Shown here piece after piece: positions 1 to 8,181 of a stretch of DNA of 28,245 nucleotides. The DNA is from Chara braunii. Taxonomy: Eukaryota; Streptophyta; Charophyceae; Charales; Characeae. The stretch's first letter is position 1. Each line of letters starts with the position of its first letter. The notes beneath the pieces were generated by a model. It was not told where the DNA came from. It saw nothing but the letters and a program-made list of their open reading frames with translations, and made no database searches. Position numbers and translations under genes: made by a program. Location of the stretch: assembly GCA_003427395.1 (NCBI GenBank), contig BFEA01000012.1, positions 616,116-644,360 of the forward strand, read 5' to 3'.

Positions 1-12
1 AANNNCCCNNNA

Positions 13-490
13 AAACCCACCCACCTCCTCGCGATTCACAGCGGNTAGCACCTCCCCACACACTCCGTACAAAAACACACAACTCCCACCACGATGCTGT
101 TTTTGCAATCCAGAGGATTACCCCACCTCCCGCGCGGCAGGGGCCAAGAAGCCCCGCGAAACCCACCCTCCTCCTCGCGATTTGGGGTAAGCCCTCCCTC
201 AATTCTGCATACACCCCCTACAGATGCCTCACCGCCCTCCATGATGAAGCTCCGGCGGGGTGACGCTCACCATACAACCTCAAAAAATATAGATGACAAC
301 AGGGCACCAGCCTTGACAGATGAGATGAAGCCCAACCCAATTTCAACATCTCGGCAGTANCACCCTACCTCCCGCGCGGCAGGGGTCGAAGACCCCGCAA
401 ACCCACCCACCTCCTCGCGATTTAGGGGAAACCACTTCCACTAATCTGCACCGTCTCACAAGGAAACACCACCGCCCACCATGATGGCGA
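13..490. repeat. Degenerate ~240-bp repeat, two copies plus a fragment
   Basis: Copies at 119-250 and 359-490 share CGCGCGGCAGGGG, a CCTCCTCGCGATTT block and an ending resembling CCGCCCACCATGATG, offset by 240 bases. A shorter copy at 13-101 shares the CCTCCTCGCGATT block and ends CCCACCACGATG, 146 bases upstream. The intervening sequence has diverged. Ambiguous bases (3-5, 9-11, 45, 360) show poor consensus here. No protein is recognisable in any frame. Each copy ends in an ATG, but no reading frame is conserved after it. Confidence 0.6.
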
Positions 491-749
491 TTCTACAGAG
501 CGGCACTCTCTGCTCGTCTCATCACATGCTAAAGACGCTATACCAAGGTTGCAACAACTCACAACATCTAATGTTACAACAAATCACCACGGCAACGAAA
601 AACAAGAAAAACAATCACTCCAACAACAAAAAAACAAAAAGACACCAAGGAACACACAAAAATAGCCTCAGCCATAATCTAACAAAAACCGCCCACTCAC
701 ACACACATACGCTCACTCTAAGCCCTAACGCGGGCTACGACAGGTAAGA

Positions 750-874
750 GAAGTCGAACTCATGCGTTCATGGAGAAGCCGAACTCATGCGGTGAACCTG
801 AAGCCGAACTCATGTGGTGAACCTGAAGCCGAACTCATGCGTTCATGGAGAAGCCGAACTCATGCGTTGAACGT
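750..874. repeat. 25-bp minisatellite, five copies
   Basis: Five head-to-tail units at 750-774, 775-799, 800-824, 825-849 and 850-874 share the core GAAGCCGAACTCATG (the first has GAAGTC). The last nine or ten bases come in three variants: units 1 and 4 end GTTCATGGA, units 2 and 3 end GGTGAACCT, unit 5 ends GTTGAACGT. The period is not a multiple of three, so it is unlikely to be selected as protein. Sharp edges suggest recent amplification. Confidence 0.9.
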
Positions 875-1279
875 GGAGAGTACCGCAGCATCTCCATCAC
901 TCCTGTCGTCATCACACTCACGGGCTAACCCTGACAAGATGCCAGGGCAGGAGACCCCCGCAAAGACCTCCGTATCGAAGATCGAGGGGCCTTAGCCCCC
1001 GATCAGTCGCGTCAGGTATAGTGCAGCATCCGGATCNCACCCGCCGATNGCCCCCACATATCACTCTNTCCCTCCTCCANCGAATCAGGATTCTTGACAA
1101 AGTCAAGTGAGACAAGAAGTGACCAGGAGCATGTCACAGCCCCCTCGGCACGCCCCCCCTACACCCCAGTGTTCCTCCCTGCGCCGCCATGGTCACGCCT
1201 ACGCCAAGTTCTGGCAATCGGAGCAGACAAGTTTCGCCTACCCCGCACGCGATCCCCCAACGCAAGAATGCTGCTGCCA
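875..1279. other. No gene seen; GC-rich with ambiguous bases
   Basis: Several short frames are open only because the composition is GC-rich. None resembles a known family. Ambiguous bases at 1037, 1049, 1068 and 1080 may break frames. Nothing else is visible. Confidence 0.5.
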
Positions 1280-1325
1280 GGGCGGCGCGTTAGCGCATCG
1301 TTACCGCAGCGCTAACGCGCCGCCC
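1280..1325. repeat. GC-rich hairpin with perfect 17-bp arms
   Basis: GGGCGGCGCGTTAGCGC (1280-1296) is the exact reverse complement of 1309-1325, around the 12-nt spacer ATCGTTACCGCA. A related but shorter hairpin at 2983-3010 also has a 12-nt spacer containing GTTA. Both lie about 20-30 bases upstream of a TTGTAG...CTACAA module, so the two may be parts of one composite repeat. Confidence 0.85.
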
Positions 1326-1342
1326 CCTGCGCCCCCAGTTGT

Positions 1343-1429
1343 CAACTTTGGAATGTTGTAGCCTTCACACTGGGAAACAAAAAAACAAAAAACAAAAAAA
1401 GGAGGCTGCTCCTACAACTTTGGAATGTT
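1343..1429 (+). repeat. TTGTAG...CTACAA module, copy 1, with 15-bp direct repeats
   Basis: The module at 1356-1417 starts TTGTAGCCTTCACACTGGG, has an internal A-rich tract and ends GGAGGCTGCTCCTACAA. The direct repeat CAACTTTGGAATGTT stands on both sides (1343-1357 and 1415-1429). This could be a target-site duplication around a 57-bp insert. Against a normal retroposon, the A-run is internal and not terminal. A T-run (1428-1451) follows immediately. Confidence 0.7.
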
Positions 1430-1451
1430 TTTTTTTTTTTTTTTTTTTTTT
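1428..1451 (-). repeat. T-run, possible poly(A) tail of a minus-strand retroposon
   Basis: An uninterrupted T-run is followed by GACCTCTAATTTTATTC. Other T-runs in this window mark the 3' ends of minus-strand retroelements, so the sequence to the right could be one. No head, coding region or target-site duplication could be identified here. Confidence 0.35.
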
Positions 1452-2979
1452 GACCTCTAATTTTATTCAATTCAAAAGCCGGGAAACGGGCCCGGCTTCC
1501 CTCACATAGATGCTGTAACCATCCGGAGCTAAGAAAGGTACTTCCGGCCAACCCTATCCCCGACTACAGCCATCCAGCTACCGAGACACCCCCCCCCCGG
1601 CACTATCGAACCCCTAGCTGCCAAAGAAATAACAGAGAAAACAATCATTACCCAAACACGAAAGAGAGAACTATCACCCTAAACACGAAAGAAAGAGATA
1701 TGACCCTGTAGGGATCAAACCAACCATCACCCTATAGTCCTTGACATAGTGAGAATCTCACTTGACGCCTCACGAAGTCTACAACACACAATATTCACGT
1801 CGCGATCCTATCACACAGTCCATAAATGGTGTCAAGTTTCACACCATGCCCTAAAGTAGCAAAGCTAAAGCCAACCCTAAAATAGCAAACTGAACCACGG
1901 ACTTCCCAAAAGAAGGTAGAGACCATCCCAAAGCGACAGACCCGGGGCGGCATCAGGCCTCATCATCCCAGGCGATCCCCACCACATCCTCTATTGTCGT
2001 ACAGACAAAAACAAAACAGCGACACCAATTCCTAATCCACTCATAATTCAATTATTGTCCCTAACACTGATAACGAATTATCCCCAAAACAATGTCAAAT
2101 TTCAATTTACCCTAAATTATGTCCAAACCAAAACTATCTGCAGAGCAAAACCAGCTTCACCAAAGCAAATAGAGGTCACCCCTACACAACAGACCCAATG
2201 AGGGAGCGGCATCAGGCCCGTCATTCCAGGTGATCCTCGCAAGGTGGAAGAAGTCAACATAAAGGATCGTTCCAGGTCAAAAACAAATCGTCGCGTCGGC
2301 AATTTCCTGACATCACCATCATCAAAAGCAGGATGAGGGCGAGCGTTACCATCTTCACCGTTGCAGCGAATGCGCAGTCCCGCGATCGTCAACTTCACAC
2401 ATACAGCAAACCATCCCACGTACTTGAAGCCACCAGCATCGAAGCAAAACAGAGGCAGAATATTCCTCCAATATTATCTCACATGCAGATTATACAATAT
2501 CACCCGTGGCAAATTATACAGTAGTACTCGTGGCAGGTGAGTCTTGAAGAGCAGGTGATTCCACTAGGCGGAACAGCCAGTTCCACATCCACCGAAAAGC
2601 AGCAAGGCCGAATAGCAGGAAGCAGCGAGCGATGTGATGTTTACCAACTCTTGCCCAGACAGAATCAGATGACACCGTGGCAAGCCTTCCGTCACATCTT
2701 CATCCACAAGCCAGACATGTGCAACGACCAAGGCCGACGCAACAGCAGTGTATTCATAGGAGCTCCATATCTGAAACCAAGGCAAGTGTCCTGACTTGTT
2801 CATAATTCTGATATAGGGGGGGCGTCGTCCAAGTCCCACCCATGCCTGCCAAACTGGCAAGGAGGAGGGACAATGAGCAGCACGCGACGACGCTGTTCGG
2901 TCGCAGGGGCGTCACCCTCCCCTCGACACTCCCGGCGTCCGTGGCACTAAAAAATTCGGAGCCGGTGAAACCACAGCGC
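1452..2979. other. Non-coding stretch with diverged internal duplications
   Basis: No gene is recognised. Visible structure is a 27-bp direct repeat (AAACACGAAAG at 1654 and 1681), a diverged duplication about 259 bases apart (GCGGCATCAGGCC near 1947 and 2206, each followed by a similar CAGGYGATCC) and a 24-bp doublet at 2485-2532 (GCARATTATACA...CTCGTG/CCCGTG). The stretch may be an old element decayed beyond recognition. Confidence 0.45.
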
Positions 2980-2982
2980 GGT

Positions 2983-3010
2983 GCTAGCGCAGCGTTAACG
3001 CGGCGCTAGC
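2983..3010. repeat. GC-rich hairpin related to 1280-1325
   Basis: GCTAGCGC (2983-2990) pairs with GCGCTAGC (3003-3010) around a 12-nt spacer that itself holds the palindrome GCGTTAACGC. The arrangement is arm, 12-nt GTTA spacer, arm, then a TTGTAG module about 20 bases later. It parallels the hairpin at 1280-1325. Confidence 0.7.
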
Positions 3011-3031
3011 GCAGCCTGGGCTCACAGCCAC

Positions 3032-3418
3032 TTGTAGGAGCAGCCTCCTTTTTTTTTTTTTTTTTTTTTTTTTTGTTTCCCAGTGTGAAGGCTACAATCT
3101 GTTACGAGTCCACTGTTTTGAGCAGGACCTTCTTTCCCTGTCTGTGTGTGTCAGCTGTACACAGGAGGCAGTGATCAACCATTGACTCCCCGGTTTAAGA
3201 AAAGAAGAAGGAAAAAAAAAAAAAAGAGGGATCCCAATAAAAAAAAAGGGAGGGGGAGTCAATGGTTGATCACTGCCTCCTGCGTACAGCTGACACACAC
3301 AGACAGGGAAAGAAGGCCCTGCTCAAACAGTGGACTCGTAACAGATTGTAGCCTTCACACTCACTGGGAAACAAAAAAAAAAAACAAAAAAAAAAAAAGA
3401 AGGAGGCTGCTCCTACAA
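3032..3418. repeat. Near-perfect 387-bp palindrome with ~160-bp arms
   Basis: The left arm, 3032-3191, is the inverse of 3253-3418 around a 61-base A-rich spacer. Differences I can see are a 4-base insertion in the right arm near 3357, two substitutions and one indel, apart from length differences in the A/T runs. Each arm carries one TTGTAG...CTACAA module (3032-3097 and 3346-3418), then a stretch including GTTACGAGTCCACTG and its inverse. The high arm identity implies a recent origin or gene conversion between arms. No transposase or coding content is seen. Confidence 0.9.
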
Positions 3419-3440
3419 CATTCCAAAGTTGACAACTGGG
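3413..3440 (-). repeat. 28-bp sequence, exact inverse of 1334-1361
   Basis: This stretch begins CTACAACATTCCAAAG and ends GACAACTGGG. It is the exact reverse complement of 1334-1361. The pair therefore forms inverted termini around about 2.1 kb that contains all three modules, both GC hairpins and the palindrome. No target-site duplication is visible outside the pair, so a single mobile element is only one explanation. Confidence 0.75.
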
Positions 3441-3457
3441 ACAGTGGGATTGCAGTT

Positions 3458-3632
3458 GAAAAATAAAAGAAAGTTAGGAAAAAAAAACAAAACAAAAAAA
3501 AAAAAAATTGATGAAATAGACTGGACTACCAGACCAAAAAAGAAAAAAGATGGAGGTGGCTTTGAAAAAAGGAGGGAAAAAAAAGAAAAAAAGAAAAAAA
3601 AAAAAGATGTTTAGAAAACAAAAAAGAGATGG
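3458..3632. repeat. A-rich low-complexity tract
   Basis: Long A-runs are broken by single G or C bases. Lysine-rich frames in it are composition artefacts. The following 130 bases up to the MITE hold nothing recognised. Confidence 0.8.
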
Positions 3633-3763
3633 CTGTCTTTTCTCCTGATGCCTGATGGCAGGTAGATGCTTCCGCAGCTGTTCTCTTTTCCCACTTCCCT
3701 GATGGAGGGTAGTGGCACTAGGCGAGTGGCGAAAGAGACTGGTTAGGTTGCTGAAAACACTTA

Positions 3764-4468
3764 GGGCATACTCACACTACCACTTACAATCGTAAAATAG
3801 CAAATTTTGCTCAGTTTTTGGGGTCACACAGGGTCCCCAATTTGCGTTTTTACGTTTTTGGGAACGCAAATGTCAGCCAGTACAAGGCCCCAGGCAAATG
3901 GAGAACCTGCTTTGAGCCTTTCTAAAATTTAGGAGGCCGAGCACCATAGATAAAATGAATCGGCGGTGGGCCGCCTCCGAAAGGGGGCCGTGGCCGATAG
4001 CTGGCATGTACTGGTGCTTTAAGAGCCGCGGGGTACACAAAGTACCGGGACCTCTAGAGGTTCCCGTACTTATGCAAAAAAAAATTCAGGATTTCTTCCT
4101 ATATTTCAGCTCGTAAGCAATTAGCAGTAACAAATGCAGGGCAAACTCCCACACCATTAAAAAAAAAAGGACAAAAAAAGAGGGCTGTTCTTATTTTGCT
4201 CCCTGTCGTGTGACTATACGTACGGCCCGTATAACTGCATTTGAAGGGCCAGTCGCGTTGGTGTCTTTTTCGTTTTGTACTATGTGACCGCACTAGCACG
4301 TATTTTCCCAGATTCACGTACGTATATTTTGCAAAAATGCGTGCTACCTTCTTCCCCCGAATACAATGTACGGTCATTATAGCTGTATTTGGGGTGTATT
4401 TGAGTCTAAATGCATGTATAATGACCGTACGTTGTATTCGTGGGGAAGAGGGTGGTGTGAGTATGCCC
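3764..4468. mobile_element. Harbinger/Tourist-like MITE, 705 bp
   Basis: Terminal inverted repeats GGGCATACTCACAC (3764-3777) and its inverse (4455-4468) are perfect for 14 bp and extend imperfectly (ACTACC against ACCACC). TTA stands directly outside both ends (3761-3763 and 4469-4471). A 3-bp TTA/TWA target duplication with GGG-starting termini is the known signature of PIF/Harbinger elements and their Tourist MITEs. The inside is non-coding and strongly self-complementary: 3791-3806 with 3839-3854, 4040-4071 (CCTCTAGAGG centre), and 4351-4381 with 4417-4447. No transposase is present, so it would have to be moved in trans. Confidence 0.7.
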
Positions 4469-4610
4469 TTAGAAAAGTTGTTTTCCGTTATGCCAACTCT
4501 GGCGCCGCGCAGAAAGGTGAAGAGGTGCTGTAGCAGTCAAAGGGTAGATAAGCACAGGCCAATCATTTTCAGGAACCAACCAATCACTCAATACTGCTCA
4601 TGTACTCAAT

Positions 4611-4784
4611 GGGACGCTGGACCCGTTTTCCAGCAGGTGACGCTCCCCGCCAATAGATGGACCAGCCAACAGCAGGACTTATAGGGGAGGCTGCTTATAT
4701 CACCTACCCTAGCACAGACCAAGCTAGGCCTTCTCTTTACGTAAAAAAAAAAAACAAAAAAAAAAAAAAAAAAAAAAAAAAAAA
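4611..4784 (+). mobile_element. SINE-like element, copy A
   Basis: The head starts GGGACGCTGGACCC, forms the small hairpin GCTGGA/TCCAGC, then runs through GCTCCCCGCCAATAGATGGA. Near the 3' end TAGGGGAGG (4682-4690) pairs with CCTACCCTA (4703-4711) around the 12-nt loop CTGCTTATATCA. A poly(A) tail with one C (4743-4784) closes the element. A short CACTCA before (about 4585) and after (4785) could be a remnant target duplication but is too short to trust. Other copies (B-E) are on the minus strand. Confidence 0.7.
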
Positions 4785-5118
4785 CACTCACCTCTGTTTT
4801 TCTTTTTTCTTTTTTTCTTTTTTAAAGCCCAGGTTGTTGTAGAAGCCGGACTCCGGACACACGGGGTTACTGCCACAGCTATTGGCTGTCCTGACACTCC
4901 CGTATACGACCACCTCCCTACCCATCCTCTCGGCAATTCTCCTAGCACACCCCTATCCCTACTATCCTACCTCAGTATGGAGTACTCAGGACTATTGCCA
5001 TACTATTTGAGAGGGCGACTTGGACCAGACAGTAGTTCTAGGCACCAGGGCTCGGCACGACCAAGCGCAAAGCCTTGAAAGCAACTCACCTCTGCTTTAC
5101 GTTGCCAACAAAACTTAG
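4785..5118. other. No gene seen
   Basis: T-rich sequence directly after copy A, then unique-looking DNA. A minus-strand AG|GTGAGT donor-like site lies at about 5085-5095, downstream (in minus-strand sense) of an open frame at 5090-5395. This conflicts with the plus-strand exon candidate that follows, and neither can be preferred from sequence alone. Confidence 0.35.
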
Positions 5119-5133
5119 AAAATCTGTCTGCAG

Positions 5134-5551
5134 CCATGGGGTCAAAATCCTTGCCAGGAAGTCCCTTTGTGGAGGGGCCATGAGGAAGTCCCTCCACAGG
5201 TGGGGAAGCTGCCAAACTCCGTGGCAGGTGACGAAGAAAACTTGGCAAAGCTACGGGCACCAAACTTGGTGAGTAAGTGTAAGGATGCACCTCCTTGCCA
5301 AACTTGGCAGAGGGCAAGTAGTGCAAATAGGTCCTATGCCCCACTGGCAATGGTATACGACAGAGTGCTGGTTCAGTGTGGAACAAACGACACACAATTG
5401 CAATTGGATCTGAGAGGTTATGTCTGTTTCTCTCTCCTTTTCCACACCCCCCTTCCTTCCCCCCAGTCAGATCCCCAATTTGGCCTAGTGGAGACTGTTA
5501 AAGAAATGTGCCTGAACAATGCCAGGCACAGAGATCGAGATCGAGATCGAG

Positions 5552-5614
<63 letters not shown>
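5134..5614 (+). CDS. Candidate exon pair with a 198-bp intron; RD/RE-repeat protein fragment
   Basis: This is a possible gene fragment, not a recognised gene. A CTGCAG acceptor-like site precedes 5134. The open frame then runs to CTTG|GTGAGTAAG, a strong donor at 5269. A polypyrimidine tract ending CCCCCCAG closes an intron at 5466. The intron is 198 bp, so the frame is also open without splicing. Removing it joins an exon ending LRAPNL to one starting SDPQFGLVETV, which then runs into an Arg-Asp and Arg-Glu dipeptide repeat encoded by the GA microsatellite. Such repeats occur in splicing-related proteins, but also arise passively in any open frame across (GA)n. The start, upstream exons and true end are not visible. 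An antisense frame (5003-5395) competes with it. Confidence 0.28.
5531..5614. repeat. (GATCGA)n/(GA)n compound microsatellite
   Basis: Four GATCGA-type units pass into an uninterrupted (GA)n run. The pattern suggests point change or slippage between two unit types. Frames across it give RE or SL repeats on either strand. Confidence 0.95.
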
Positions 5615-5616
<2 letters not shown>

Positions 5617-6167
5617 CCACTTGTGAGCAAGACTGTATTCCCCACTTGGAGTAGCCGGCCCGGGCAACAGTGTGGGAGACGACAAGAAGAGGAAGCAATG
5701 GCCAGGAAGCCATTGTGCAGAGGAAAACAGTGCCCCTTCGAGGATCCTGTTCCAAAAAAAAAAAAAGGACGAGTTCCTCAAAATGTCGAAACAAAAATTA
5801 ACAGACTAATAAAGTCAATAAAATACAAAAAAGTCTCTGCGGACGGTCCCACTCGCCATGGGATGACTTCACTCTACTATTGTGACAAGTGGGGGGCACT
5901 GCACGGAACGAAAGAAATGACAGAAAACGTTTGAAAGAGAATGATGGCACTCTCCGGCCATCACATCATACGTGATCCAATGAGAAATGGTACGAATTCA
6001 CGGTATCTCAAAAAATAAACATGTCAGGGAAAAAACATCATCATGACTTTTAAGGCACACAGGGGATTTCTAGGAGTGAGGTAGGGTTCCTATCCAGCAA
6101 TAAGCAACCTAATCCATTCTCTGACGGGCTCAAACGGCCTATTTCCAAGGTTTTCCTTATCTCTCTC
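5615..6167. other. No gene supported
   Basis: The plus-strand frame stays open from the microsatellite to a stop at about 5934 (lysine- and arginine-rich), but codon content and a 14-A run at 5754 give no family resemblance. The rest, up to SINE copy B, shows nothing recognised. Confidence 0.4.
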
Positions 6168-6173
6168 ATCATC

Positions 6174-6176
<3 letters not shown>

Positions 6177-6209
<33 letters not shown>

Positions 6210-6551
6210 GGAAGAATCCCACTCGTGGGTTACAGATAGGAGTGATGGTAAGAGCATTCACTCCTATCTGGACCCATTGGGGGCTCCCGTCTATTGGTGG
6301 GGAGCTCCACCTGCTGGAAAACGGGTCATATTGATGCTGTTGAGGGCAGACATCGCTAGCACCTGGGGAGAGGCTCCATCTATTGGTGGGGAGCATCACC
6401 TGCTGGAAAACGGGTCCAGCGTCCCTTATGCAGTTTGATACAATATGATACATCGAAGAAGTACTCAGATAATGTCCAGAAGGTACCTGCCAGCATTGAT
6501 TACTCTGGAAACCAGAGGATTGACTGAGCAGGTGTGAGCATGATCCGGCTA
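6177..6551 (-). mobile_element. SINE-like element, copy B, with two heads
   Basis: Minus strand; the poly(A) tail reads as T at 6178-6208. The family head ends at 6425 (plus-strand ...GGTCCAGCGTCCC), and a second head-like block (CTATTGGTGGGGAGC...CTGCTGGAAAACGGGT) lies at 6291-6326. Next to the tail, CAGATAGGAGTGA (6233-6245) pairs perfectly over 13 bp with 6258-6270 around the loop TGGTAAGAGCAT. A smaller hairpin CCCAC-TC-GTGGG adjoins it. ATCATCCCT at 6168-6176 and 6552-6560 is a candidate 9-bp target duplication; the given limits rest on it and are uncertain at the 5' end. Confidence 0.65.
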
Positions 6552-6560
6552 ATCATCCCT

Positions 6561-8015
6561 ACCTCCAAATATATTCACTTTTTCTTTTTTTTCATTCACG
6601 TTCTATCCAACCTAATTCCTCTTGACTGACACTTCGTTTGGGGTATGGATGAGTGAGGCAGATGAAATGTCTTCGGGCGTCTGGACCGATTGGAGGGCAG
6701 CTTTTCATTTTCTGAAAGTGGATGGAAATCTAGGGTAGGCTCAAAACAGGCAAGAAAAATGCCATTCTCCAATCTCCAACCATTACGGCATGAGATGCTC
6801 ACCCACTGAAGCCGGTGTCTATGTTGTGTCTTATCCTGGAGCTATTGGAACCGCGCTCCTTGTGATGTCAACAGGCTAGCAGCTGTACACTAAGAGGAAT
6901 TGGAGTTCTCCGTGTTGGCCTGTTTAGCAGGCATCTATGCCCTACGAGTAAGTACAATATGTTTGTATACAGAACTGCAGTTAAAAAGCATGCTCCGGCA
7001 TCTATGCCTTACGTCGGCTTGATCTTCGCAGTCGTGATCCGAGGCTGGCCGTTGTCCTCCCACCTTCCCAAGTTAGTTCTATTCCCTCAACGCTGCCTTC
7101 CCTACTCCGGGGTCACACCACTCTTAACCGCAGCGCACGGCTGACAACACCCGTCTGATTCGACAAACAACCGCACTCCCAGCACAGCCTTCACACCTTC
7201 AGGGATTTGGTCACCCACATGAGAGTTGGGCACTGCTCACTCACATCTCTCTCCACTCTAATGTCTGTCTTCCGCGTGCACATAGTTCGCACTATGACTC
7301 TCGACAACTTCGACCATCTGCTCGTTCACTCGACCATTCACACGCCCACTTCTGTGAGCATAAGGAGGCGGTGATGCGATGGATGAAGCACCTAAATGTG
7401 GGACGGGATGTGACGCATGAGCTTATGCGTCGGACTGGTTCCCATACCCCTTTCGATCATCTTTTCTTCAGAGGGTTGTATATAACGTTTTTGGCTTTGT
7501 CTTTTGGATTCAACATAAATTCTGCAGGCTTCGTCTTTGGTGGGGTGTCCTTGGGTGGTTTGCGTCGGTTAATCCGTTTTGAGTTCCTTTGCTGTTTTGT
7601 GAAGTTTGAAAATGCCCTCGCAACTTGTGTGCATTTTCATTTTGAGTAGAAAGAGAGGAATCGGCGTAAGGTTTTCGCGTGCCTTAGCGAGCACACTCTG
7701 AATGTCTTTTCGAACAAAATTTTAATTTGGTGGTAGAAATTAGGCACAATTTTCACTGGCATTTTGCCTTTACGTTTTCTGTGAATGCATTCTCTCAGTT
7801 TCTCTTCCCGCTCTTCTCCATGCAACCCTTCCTCGTGCTCTTCGTCCTCATTCGCGCCTTCAGCGCTAGACTGTAACTGTCTTCTTTGTGCCTTCCTCTT
7901 ATTCTTGATCCGGTTGAATCTTGGTCCCACCTTACACCATCTTTTGTAACCTCTTTTCTCGCCTTCGCAAATACTCAGGAGGATCTTGTCAACCCTAAGT
8001 GACCGTAGAAGCCAG
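6561..8015. other. Long stretch without a supported gene
   Basis: Unique-looking sequence. A phrase containing GCATCTATGCC is duplicated at about 6931 and 6999. Open frames at 7371-7649 (plus) and 7637-7930 (minus, starting at GTG) match nothing I know. The minus frame is charged and could be an exon, but has no ATG or clear splice signals. Confidence 0.35.
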
Positions 8016-8181
8016 ATGGCGGCATATAGCGAGGCACTGAGCCCCTCACTCTGTGATCTGATTGGCTATGAGGACTTTGATCGAATCAACATGGCCCTTA
8101 TGAGCGGTCTATTCTCTTGTCTTCCCCTCCTCTATCTCTCTTCATCATACCTCCTCCGCTTCCTTCACAGCCACAAATCTC
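8016..8181 (+). CDS. Candidate first exon of a small membrane protein
   Basis: Unrecognised and weakly supported. ATG at 8016 sits in a favourable context (CAGATGGCG). The frame encodes 55 residues, starting MAAYSEALSP and including a hydrophobic stretch at about residues 27-50 (SGLFSCLPLLYLSSSYLLRF) that could span a membrane. It ends at TCTC|GTAAGTGTG, a good donor. A polypyrimidine acceptor TCTCTATCTCAG lies at 8583. Splicing there keeps the frame open for about 15 more codons to a TGA. The predicted product of about 70 residues is short and without known relatives, so this may be a chance frame or a pseudogene. Confidence 0.25.

Noticed and set aside
1590-1640. Minus-strand GGGGTTCGATAG as a tRNA B box
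   Set aside because: No A box or cloverleaf upstream on that strand.
1334-3440. Autonomous DNA transposon with 28-bp inverted ends
   Set aside because: No transposase frame and no target duplication outside the ends; kept only as a structural finding.
5418-5794. Minus-strand frames of 75-98 codons with SLSLSL runs
   Set aside because: They only translate the (GA)n microsatellite; flanking residues match no family.
5615-5934. Continuation of the plus-strand open frame after the GA repeat as a longer gene
   Set aside because: Runs through a 14-A tract and unremarkable sequence without motifs; not enough to extend the exon candidate.
7637-7930. Charged minus-strand frame as a gene divergent from the 8016 exon
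   Set aside because: Starts at GTG, has no splice signals and no recognisable domain.
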